A stretch of 64,000 nucleotides of DNA, taken from NCBI RefSeq assembly GCF_963678635.1, contig NC_087064.1:46609346-46673345 (forward strand), given 5' to 3'. The position numbers and the translations under genes were made by a program. The notes beneath the pieces are model-generated. The model was not told where the DNA came from and made no database searches. It saw nothing but the letters and a program-made list of their open reading frames with translations. Source of the stretch: Symsagittifera roscoffensis. Lineage: Eukaryota; Xenacoelomorpha; Acoela; Convolutidae. Position 1 is the stretch's first letter. Each line of letters opens with the position of its first letter. Positions 49,643 to 58,940 of this stretch are shown piece after piece.

Positions 49643-51029
49643 TTTTAAAAAAATAGACCGCGATTTCTTGCAAAACTTTTGTTAAAAAATATCATTCATC
49701 CTAATTGATTGTAAAATGATTGTAAATCATTTAAATTGTTCAAAAAATGAAATATAATAGATTTAATTTCATTTGAAAATCTTGAAGGGTAACTATAGTC
49801 CATTATAAGGGTGACATTTCTACAGTCCGTGTAACTTGCATTAATTTTATTTCTCCGAAAATGAAAAGTTCGTTTTTTTTCTGGCTCCGTGATTTCATTG
49901 CGACTTTTCCAAATCTATGTTGGCTATGTTTGATATTTGAAAGCTTTGAAATTCTGGTCCGGAAAGTTTTAACAATTTTTTAAACATATTTTTTAAAATT
50001 GAGAACTATGTTTCATTTTTTAAAATATTCGAGCTGCTTTTTTGTGCCTAGTTTGGACAGATCAGTCCAAATTTCACAAGATTGTGCAGTTAGCACAGAA
50101 TGTTCCAAACATATTCTTCAGAAACAAAAAAAATTTCTCAATTTGATGTCGTTTTTTCTGCCTGTTGTAATAAAAAAGTCTGAACGAAAAAACATGATTG
50201 AGGGGTTTTTCACATTCATAGTAAAAAAACGAAGTGGAAAACATTTTTTGTAGAAAAATGACTAAAAAAACGAAAAAAAAATTGTTAAAAAAATCAAAAA
50301 GTTTTCAAAAAAATTCTCAAACTTTTTTGCAGAAAACTTTTGAATTTTGAAATTTTTGATTCCCAAATTGGCATTCAAAACTTCGAAATTAACTTTACTC
50401 GAGTAAAACTTTATTTTCACGGGTTAAATTAAGCATAAATAAGCTTTTGTAAGCATGTTTAGCCTCAACTTATTAGCTTGCAGTTATACCAAAAATCAAA
50501 AAGTTCCAAACAGGTTTTTCTCAAAACAGAAAAATTTCTGGATGTTAAAATTGAGTTCTAAAAAAGCTTTGCTATGGTATTTCACTCGACCCATTCCAAT
50601 AATTCTTTGTGTTACCTGATTTTGCGTACACAACCAAATACAAAGTCCTCCACGTTTTTCAAAAAATCGGATCAATTAAAAAGCTAGAAAATTTTTTAAA
50701 ATAGCTTTTCAATCTTAAAAAAAAAATTATGAAAAAATACAACATAGTTTTTGATGTTTTTCCAACAATTTCGAGTGAAAAATTTTTGCTTAATGAGTGC
50801 TGCTTTTTGCAACAGTCACTCCAGGGGAGTTGTTTGCCGCACACCTGAACTTGAAAAGTTCCCATCCATTTTTGAGATGCAAGGGGGTTACGGTAGCGAA
50901 TAGTTTTTTTGTATGAAATTTTCAAAATCTGATTTGTTATTTTAACATTTTGTCGCCAAACCTTAAGCAAAAACCAAACATTTAAATCATTTTAATTTTA
51001 AAAACAAGTTTTTGCTCCGACACATTCTC
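49643..51029. other. Intergenic AT-rich sequence, no gene seen
   Basis: Long A/T runs and chance frames of 84-103 codons (49999-50253 plus and 50659-50970 minus) without coding character. Confidence 0.4.
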
Positions 51030-51305
51030 AGACGGTCGAAGCAAACCGAACCATAAATAGCAAACCTCGACCCGGCTATTGGCTTCAAATGGCGCAAAAA
51101 TTTGAAATGGATTTTTGGAAACAGAGAATTTTGAGGTTGAACTTAGTTAGGTTCAACATCAAGAAGGCCATATAAATCATAGCTTTTTGCCCGATTATAA
51201 CGACTTTGCCATGACTTATGTACATATCGTGGTTTGATGTCTGGTCAGTACTCTTTCCCGTATAAACCAGCAAAAGAATAAGCCAGCTACCATACAAACC
51301 AGCCA
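51030..51305. repeat. Palindrome-like repeat with AAACCAGCC-type arms
   Basis: Contains GGTCGAAGCAAACCGAACC on the left and TAAACCAGCAAAAGAAT, AAGCCAGCTACCATAC and AAACCAGCC on the right, as in the elements at 6905-7141 and 37441-37660. Structure and ends are only approximate. Confidence 0.4.
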
Positions 51306-51339
51306 AAATTTATTATACCACATTGAAGATATTAACTTT

Positions 51340-51704
51340 TTCAATTCAAATTTCGAAAAGTTTTTCAACTTCGATTATTTTTTATAAAGTTCTGGGGGTT
51401 TGAAAATTGTCAAATTTTCGATGTTCTGGACTTAATTATTTGCGCTTTGAAGAATTTATTCATAATACTGAGAGCGTAACGCAAATTTCTTATCCATGGT
51501 GAATTATTCTACACAAAAAAACTGTTCCAAATTGAATTGACGCTAGCTAATTAGTCGTAATAATTTCGTATGGTTCAAAATTTTTCACTTTGATTTTGTT
51601 TAAAATGTTTAGGTTTTCAATATTTTCTTTTTCCCAAAAAATATTCGATATGAATTAAGAGACAGTCGAAACCTTCAGGGCTTCCCTCTAATACGAGCAG
51701 TTTT
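51340..51704 (-). repeat. Family B repeat, old truncated copy
   Basis: Reverse orientation. It ends ATACGAGCAGTTTTG directly against the start of the next copy at 51705. The end palindrome is partly kept (CAGGGCTTCCCTCTA). The left part is strongly diverged. Confidence 0.65.
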
Positions 51705-52230
51705 GTTGCTCCGACTTTTGATACGAAAGTAACGGAATATTTGTGCTCGGGTGGGTTTTTTTTTCTTCAGACAAATTTCGACTTTTTGACTAGCCATTTT
51801 TGACGGAATTTTTTTTTATCATTCAAAAGGTATTGTTGTCTTGAGCTCAAATTTGAAAAGATATTTTACCTGTGATCATTTTTTGTAAAGTTATGGGGGT
51901 TTAAAGATTGCCATTTTGGCCAATTTTGGACAATTAACGCGCGATATATTTCGCGCTATTAACGCGTAAGCGGAGAGTTAATCCGTCTTAAAATTGTTCC
52001 AAATTGGTTGAAAGAAGCTTATGGATAATTGAATTGTTACAAGGAGCTAAATCAGTCTTTTTGTACTTTAAATGGCGTGTGGGGAGATGATTTTCATTTA
52101 AAAAAATTCAAATTTAAAAATTTTTATTTTTTATTTTTATACATTTATTTTTTAATGATATTACTACTCCATAAAACCTTAAAAAGCAGTCGGAACATTG
52201 AGGGCTTCGCCCTGATACGAGCAGTCTTGT
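51705..52230 (-). repeat. Family B repeat, near-complete young copy
   Basis: Starts TTGCTCCGACTTTTGATACG and ends with palindrome AGGGCTTCGCCCT and ATACGAGCAGTCTTGT. It abuts an older copy of the same family and orientation. The interior is close to 43702-44238. Confidence 0.9.
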
Positions 52231-52359
52231 TTAGTTTTTAGGTAGCAATTATGCAGCAGTTACTATTTAGGTAGCAATAATGCAACAGTTACGAAAGTAA
52301 TTCAAATTTCACTCATGAGGCGCAACTTCCTGCTAGTTTATTTGCCCTGTGCATTTGCG

Positions 52360-53245
52360 CAGTAGCGGATTTAGGGAGTCGGACGCCCCTAACCCCTTTA
52401 GGGATGCGACCCTCTGCTAACCCAAAAAGTTCCCACTTTTTACTACTTTGTACTGATTGTACTGGCTGACTGACCCTAAATTTTTTAAAAGCGCCTTTGG
52501 CGCCAAGAACTAATTTTGAGGGGGAATGCGCGCCAAAAAACGCAAGTTTTCAGGGGCGGATTTAGGGGAAGGGGGCGGGGGGGGGGGGGCGGACGCCCCC
52601 CCCCCCTCAGGGATTCGACCCCCTGCCGACCCAAAGGGTCCCCCCTTTGATATTTTTTCAGAAATCCATTTTTGGCGGACCGACCCTAAAATTTTTCTAA
52701 AGGCGCCTTCGGTGCCAATATATACTAACTTTGAGGGGCAGCGCGCGCCAAAAAAAACGCAATTTTTTTGTCAAAATTTTTCAAAAAGTGCCCAAAAACG
52801 GCTTTTTTGACTGTTTTTTCAAAAATTTGCCTGCGGCGCAGAAAACTTTGCCAAAATAGGCGCAAAACAGTGCTTTGGGAGAGCTCAAAAAATCAATTTG
52901 GTCGACCTAAAAAAAAAAAAAAGGTCGTCAAAATTTTGGAAAATTTTTCGAAAATCCGCCCCCCCCCCCCTCGAGAAAATCCTAGATCCGCCCCTGCAAG
53001 TTTTCCGAAAAGTTCCTAAAACGCTTTTTTGGCTTGTTTCACAAATTTGCTTGCAGCGCAGAAAATTTTGTAAATCAGGGTCTCTTTCTAAAGATTTGGG
53101 AGAGCTCGGGAAATCAAAACGGTTGACATAGAAAAATTCAAAAAGGTTGACCAAAATATTCCAAAAAGGTTGATCAAAATTTTTCAAAAAACAGGCAAAA
53201 AAACGTTTTTGGGGCTTTTTTGAAACCTTTGGGGACTTTTTCAAA
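52360..53245 (-). mobile_element. Family A hAT-type MITE, copy 10, split by a nested copy
   Basis: Left part 52360-52550 (starts CAGTAGCGGATTTAGGG and reaches GCGCGCCAAAAAACGCAAG). It continues after the inserted copy 11 at 53005 (CCGAAAAGTTCCTAAAACGC, GCTTGCAGCGCAGAAAATTT, GGGAGAGCTCGGGAAATC) and fades near 53245 without a clear end. Joining the two sides restores the family order, which proves the nesting. Confidence 0.88.
52551..52996 (-). mobile_element. Family A hAT-type MITE, copy 11 (nested)
   Basis: A full-length copy, CAGGGGCGGATTTAGGGG to AGATCCGCCCCTG. The perfect 8-bp duplication CAAGTTTT lies at 52543-52550 and 52997-53004, inside copy 10. It is probably the youngest copy here. 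Confidence 0.97.
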
Positions 53246-54590
53246 ACAACTGCGGCTTAGAACAAAGACACCTACAGTTACACTAGAATCCACAATCTCT
53301 CTCGAGCACTGAAAACCGTATCTTTTCTCGGATGTTATAACAAAAACTTTTCAGTGGATTACAGAGGTAAATTCTATCGAGTTTTTAGGTTCAACTTTCT
53401 GCTAACTTACTTAAAGCTGGAGGTCTCACATGACGGGAATCAGCATCGAGTTATTCTTGGGTATCCATTAGATTAGTCAACTTTCTCAATCTTTATGAGA
53501 ATGACCCAGATAACCTGCTCATTGTAAAGGGTAGAAACGCACAAAGTAGGATGGAATGAAGTAACTGCTACTTGTGACAAGTTCATGTTGATAAAAATTT
53601 AATGCATTCGTTAAAACTTTATAGTGTACTGTACAAATAGCGTCAGAATTTCCAGGGATCAAAAAGTGAGTTCTGCCTTGAACTGAATTGGATAATCATG
53701 AGATGTTGCCTGACACGGTTTCCGAAACGTTGAATGGTCGATTAGATCGAAAAAACTTAGTGTATTGAGGTCTACCGCAGTGCGTTGATGAATTACCCAA
53801 CAAAGACAAGTCAAAGATACAGCCTGTCTATTTCTGCCTCGTTTCGGTTCTGAGATTGATCGGTTTTGGGTAGCTGGTTGATTGACAACAATTTAGTTTA
53901 TACATAAATTAACCGTAATTCTCGGAAATTACAAGTCAACAAAAAATAATGAACTACGATAAATTTCGGTATTTAAAAGCACAATTCAATTTTATAAAAT
54001 ACGCAAAATGAAAACAATAATAAATCAATTTTAAAGCAGCGCCTGAAAAACTAGTGAAATTTATTTATTTCGGTCTTTCATTTTTCGACTTTTCTCGCGC
54101 ACTGTTCTTCATTCACCAAAAAATTCATTAGTTACGACCTTGATTTTTCTCGCTTTGAATTGTAGCTAGACCCTGTCGTTGTGCTTCATTAACCCCTGTG
54201 CAATTATAGGCCATTATAATCCTTTACAATCCATCATTTTTGGCAAAGAAATCGAACAATTATAATAGATTATTTTTGAAGATAATCTATTATAATTGAA
54301 TATTTTTGAAATGAAAATACATTATAATCCACTATAATCGATTATTATCCATTTTATCTAAGAAATTTGCAAAATGTATGCTATGTCGAAAAATCGATTA
54401 TTTTGTAATTTTATAGATACTGACCATAGAATGACAATATAATCGACTATGATCCAGGGGCGATCGGTGCGGAAAGCAATCTCTAAAAACACAGGTTTGA
54501 TTCGCTATTGGCAAAACAAGAGTTGCGATAACGAAGGCAATTTTCATCCAAAGCCTGAATTGACGACCGCATTACTTGTTTATCACTTAT
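53246..54590. other. Intergenic sequence; TTATAATC-type repeat at 54190-54460
   Basis: No exon was found. Near 54200-54350 there are many copies of a TTATAATC/GATTATAA-like word, as next to the Tc1-like element and at 44.22-44.30 kb. This may be one further low-complexity repeat family. Confidence 0.4.
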
Positions 54591-55046
54591 GGGGCCTAGG
54601 AAATTAGACGATAAGCAAATTAGACGGATGCTACAAAATCGAAATTAGACGGAATTTATTTTTTACAGATCTGGCATTTTAGACAAAAGGGAAAGGGCCA
54701 ACAAAAATTTTTCTTAAGAGTCAAGTTTCACAAATACAAAAACGAAATAAAATGTCAATACCTATTAAAACAATTAGTTTAAATCAACATAAAATGTCAA
54801 ATCTGAATATTACAGGAGAGTTTTGAATTGAATAAATTATGCATGATTGACTTGTAAAGTTTTTGGCCACCGAAATTGAACTGTTGTCTACAAACAATTT
54901 TATTTTTCTAACGCAATTTGTGTGCAAACAAAGTTAATTTCTTTCACTTTCGTCTATTTTCTCACAATTGCAGTTTTGCAAAACCGTCTAATTTTCCTTT
55001 TAAGTACCTCCGTCTAATTTGCTTATCGTCTAATTTCTCAACCCCC
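54591..55046. mobile_element. MITE with about 36-bp inverted ends and 9-bp target duplication
   Basis: Left end GGGGCCTAGG then AAATTAGACGATAAGC and AAATTAGACGG. The right end is its complement, CCGTCTAATTTGCTTATC, ...CTCAACCCCC. The flanks repeat ATCACTTAT (54582-54590 and 55047-55055). 456 bp, no coding frame. A 9-bp duplication fits Mutator-like elements, but the superfamily is not certain. The motif ATTAGACG recurs several times inside. Confidence 0.88.
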
Positions 55047-55055
55047 ATCACTTAT

Positions 55056-56690
55056 ATAAACATCCTTTAGAAGTTAGCCAATTCTTTGTCATAAAAGTGT
55101 ATTTGGACTGATATTACGAAAGTTCCCTGACTTTGCACGGGGATAATGAGTATCTAATTTCGTTTCAAACATAACTCGATACTTATGAATACATTCACCG
55201 TCAAGGTCAACCAAACAGTGCCAACAGTCGAGGAATTTTTGCTGAACTGTTCAAAACTAGCACCCTTTAAGCAGAGTAAAGAAACTCAAGGAAAGTTGCA
55301 AGCTTCAAAAATGTCAATAGTGAGTGTTCAAAATCTTTTTTGTTTGCATGGAAAAACATAGTGTTTCCTTCGGCTTCAGAGGGTAATTTTGTTCAGCTCA
55401 GGTTGAGTTCAAAACATGCCAACATGCCGTACAGTCTTAGGAACAAAGAGATGAAGAATAGATTGATGTTGCTTTGACAAAATGATTTTTTTTTCTCAAA
55501 ACAGAAAGCTTGTCTGTCGAAGAAAGAAATTTTCGAAACTTCAAATTGGATTCCACGATCTTCACTTTTTCGAATGCGCTCCGCAAGACATTCTAGCTGA
55601 ATCGCCGGAACAGAATGTACGATAAAGTATCTTCTCAAACTTGATGGCTGAGACCACCTGCTTGGGATATCGCACTGCTTAAACACCATCAGCTGGTAGA
55701 CTCTCTGCGAGCTTTTAGATGGCATCATGGTTGACCACTGGCAACATGTGATTCACTCCGCAAAATCAAAATTGTTACCTTTTTGGTTGCTAACTGATAA
55801 ACGAACGGAAAGTTTTTTCGCACCTTAAGGCCGCCGAAATCGGAATATTTTCTAAGAAGCGAGGGTGCTTATTGTTCCTCTGTACAACCATAAGGGCTAT
55901 AGGTAATGAGATCATCGTTTCTTTCGTGAATACAAGTTTGAGTGTAATAGCGGGTTTTCAACACGTTGCTGCATACCATCGATAATTTGGCCTGATAACG
56001 GCCATAACTTTTAGAGCACATTCGTTGGTTGTTTTTCTCAGTATCTTCTAGTGTGGTCTTAAATATTTAAAATAGCTAGCATCAGATTTAAATATTAATT
56101 CAATTGCGAAAAAACCTAAGAAAACTTAATTTTTCAGATATAAAACTAGATCTGATTTAACCCTTTCTAAAAGCCCAGGTTGACCAAAAATCAATATCTT
56201 ACAACTTTTCTTTTCAGAATCTTAAAACTTCTTTTAAAATTAGGCTCTAGGATTGTTTCAAGATAGGAACATTTCTAAAAATGTTCTGATAACCATTTCA
56301 AAACTTCTCCACTGCGGCAGAGTATATTAACAGAAACTTCTAGGCCAAACTTTTTGAATCGCCACATGAGTTAACTGAAAAACGCTTTAACCTTATAGAG
56401 CTAGTTTTTGTGCTGATAACTTGAATTTTTTTGAAGTATACCTGAACACTACATACAACATATTCTGCTCAATTTATACAGCAAAACAAAACAGAATCTG
56501 TTTTAAATTCACGAAATATGGTCGAAATATTGTGACTACATTGAACGTATCAAGCCATAATAGTGGGGCTGATCATGCGCTGATTTATGATTTTTTCTAG
56601 AAAATCAAGTTCAGTTCACGCGGTTGAATTAACAGAAACTCAATTGCGAACCAATTTTGAACCGATTAAAATATTGGCATTTTTTGTTCT
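55056..56690. other. Intergenic sequence, no gene accepted
   Basis: A 111-codon minus frame at 55393-55728 starts with a protein-like section (MMPSKSSQRVYQLMVFKQCD) and turns Phe/Ser-rich. It might be another worn retroelement piece next to the BEL/Pao fragment, but I recognise no motif. Confidence 0.35.
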
Positions 56691-56854
56691 CAGGCTCGGC
56701 TCAAATAGAATTCTCAAATGAAACGACTTAGGTGAGAATCGAACCCACCCCGAACTCCCCGGAACGCACTATGTATACGCTGGGCTATATATCTGGTTTT
56801 GCTACGCAACTATACCGATTTTATACCATGCTTTAATGCTATGTAGCATTAACA
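56691..56854 (-). repeat. 164-bp direct repeat, left copy (possible 3' LTR of a BEL/Pao element)
   Basis: About 90 percent or more alike by eye to 57597-57760, same orientation. On the minus strand it starts TGTTAATGCTACATAG exactly where the retroelement frame ends, as a 3' LTR would. It also contains GTGGGTTCGATTCTCAC, a good tRNA T-arm/B-box look-alike, and a possible A box (TATAGCCCAGCG), so a tRNA-derived SINE is the alternative. Confidence 0.7.
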
Positions 56855-57592
56855 TCCTCCACTCCCGAAGGAGCGAGAACCGGAACGAGCAGCCGAGTGT
56901 AGTTTCCGGAGACGGTCCCTAGAATTGCGGAGCGGGCGGTGTTGTCTTTGCCGTAGTTTAGCGACATTATGCGTGCTAAAGGGTAGTGGCCCCTAGAGCT
57001 AGTGGATTCAACTAACCACAACATATCTCCCGTTTTCAAAGAATATTCGGGAGGGGCATGCCACCTAACTCTTTTATTGAGAGTAGGGACAAACTCACTC
57101 AACCATCGCTGCCAAATTGCGTTTGCGTACGACTGTGCACGGGCTTAGCGTTTAGAGTGGGAATAGTTCTCACTCGACCTTAGGCACGGAAACGTTAGAC
57201 TGTGCTGACCTGAAAGGAAATGATTCGGCGTCAAAGCCTCAAGACTATCTGGGTCGTCAGAAACTGGAGTGAGCGGAGGGGCGTTTAGTGAACCTTCAAC
57301 TAAGCACATGGTTGTGTTCAAAGTCTCGTCAGTCATTTTTCTTGATGCACAGAAGAAGCTTTTTTTCGGCTTCTACAAAGTTCGTTCCGTTGTCCGACCA
57401 AACTGTTGAGGGTGTTCCTCGCCTAGAAATAAAGCGCTCGATAGCCATCACATTTGAACTTGTGTCCATTGATGGAACCAACCCAATGTGAATTGCGCGA
57501 GTCGTTAAGCAAGTAAATAGAAAACCCTAGCGTTTCTCGGAAGATCGACAAATGGTTACATGAAATGGTCCAAAAAAATCGATGCCACAGAT
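56839..57592 (-). pseudogene. BEL/Pao retrotransposon integrase plus C-terminal DUF5641 region, broken
   Basis: A minus-strand remnant of the pol polyprotein of an endogenous LTR retrotransposon. In order it shows the integrase core start (ICGIDFFGPF, first catalytic Asp), an in-frame TAG near 57540, TRAIHIG, and RRGTPSTVWSDNGTNF (second Asp). A frame break near 57345 coincides with loss of the segment that should hold the catalytic Glu. Then come the conserved PLTPVSDDPDSLEALTPNHF and the C-terminal domain (IWQRWLSEF, then HYPLARIMSLNYGKDNTARS). It cannot make an active integrase. It lies between two 164-bp direct repeats, and no reverse transcriptase or protease region is seen. Confidence 0.9.
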
Positions 57593-57596
57593 TTGT

Positions 57597-57760
57597 CAGG
57601 TTCGGCTCAAATAGGATTCTCAAATAAAACGACATAGGTGAGAATCGAACCCACGCCGAACTCCCCGGAACGCACTATGTATACGCTGGGCTATATAGCT
57701 GGAATTGCTAAGCAACTATACTGATTTTATACTATACTTTATTTCTATGTAGCATTAACA
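57597..57760 (-). repeat. 164-bp direct repeat, right copy (possible 5' LTR)
   Basis: Same length and orientation as 56691-56854. It abuts the integrase fragment directly, without the leader, gag, protease and reverse transcriptase regions expected between a 5' LTR and integrase. If it is an LTR, the element is a deletion derivative. Confidence 0.7.
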
Positions 57761-57913
57761 CAACACGTCCGCAGTTATGTGACTTGGTTCGTCAAAGTTG
57801 ATTTCTTATTGTTTCCAAATTAATTTCGAACCGCTAATCACGTATAGGTAGCAGATTCATCAATTTTTTGAATTTTGGGAATTTTGAGAAAAGTTGCTGC
57901 CAGAGAACTTTTT

Positions 57914-58180
57914 TTATAAGAAATATGTAAAACAGTAAAAAGTTCCAACAAATTTTATAAAAAGTTCTAAGATATGGGCTTTTTCCCAAGAATTGCCCAT
58001 CCGGGAGTATTCAAAGCGTGATTTTAACATTTCACAATCCTTTTCAGTTCTGAGTATTTGCAATACGATTCCAAACTGTGCACTGGATTGGCGCCTAATT
58101 TGGTATCTGTAAGTCTCTGGAATCCAGAAACGATTCTTTAAACATGTCAACATTTTGTTGGACAAACAAAGGAAACACAA
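57914..58180 (-). pseudogene. Possible BEL/Pao integrase zinc-finger piece
   Basis: A minus frame contains LTCLKNRFWIPETYRYQIRR. The words NRFWIP with basic residues after them resemble the start of the integrase N-terminal region of BEL/Pao pol. The Cys pair of the zinc site is not clear. It lies outside the right 164-bp repeat, and may be a separate remnant or a coincidence. Confidence 0.35.
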
Positions 58181-58849
58181 GATTAAAGAGAGATCAAAAA
58201 AAGCGGTCTTATTGAGAAATCCGCTTTGCTATTGACAAAGTACACAATTTGGCCTTGTGATGAGATCTGAAGTATGTTTTTTTCATATATGAAATAGAAC
58301 AGTTACTAGGTATGCGACAACTCAACTGATTCTTTGTTTTAGCTCAAACTGACATCTTATCAAAAGAGTCCTATCCGTAATATCTTGCGAGCAGTTGGTT
58401 AAAAAATAAATGTAAAAAATTTGAAAATATTCGTTATTTATAAAACTACAAAATGAACGGTTTAATTCACATAAGTGGCTAGATAATCGAACTGTAAAGC
58501 TTTATCACAGTTATTGTTACTAAGGTGATGATTAAGGTTTCTATTTTGATGTCGAAAGTAAAAGCTTATTTATAAACTGGTTTTAATATCAAATTGACAC
58601 AATTGCGAGTCCTTATTGTGCTATTCCATCATTGATTTCGAAAGCCTGACATCTAAAGTTCCTCGCTCCAACTGTTTATTGATGGCTATGGATTTGGTTA
58701 GGTAAATCTGAAACATCGAATAATGATTCTAAAATTGCGCACCCACCCTTCTCATCAAACATGGATTTTGTAAGTCTTTTGCAAGTGTTTTTGAATGATA
58801 AGAATACTGATATTGATATTTAATTGTTTGTATATTCATATTCACTCAC

Positions 58850-58940
58850 TTCTAGGTCGTTGATTCGGCTTCTCAGGCATTTGATCTCGTTTTCTCTGGC
58901 CTCCAGGGCAAAAAATAATTCTGTTGATTTACCCTCTTTG
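58850..58940 (-). CDS. Gene 2, third recognised exon (coiled coil)
   Basis: 91 nt on the minus strand, phase 2 in and 0 out, encoding KEGKSTELFFALEARENEIK and then CLRSRINDLE. The acceptor is TCTGTTTCAG and the donor GAA|GTGAGT. The phase matches the exon at 62857-63017, giving a Ser codon at the junction. The charged, heptad-like sequence continues the coiled coil. Further exons should lie to the left, but I found none I can support. Confidence 0.75.

Noticed and set aside
52526-53244. Several 77-119 codon frames over 52.5-53.2 kb
   Set aside because: They translate family A MITE sequence on both strands; the repeats explain them fully.
56725-56800. A tRNA gene on the minus strand
   Set aside because: A T-arm and a possible A box are present, but no closing acceptor stem or clear anticodon arm, and the unit is repeated at 57.63 kb within a 164-bp direct repeat.
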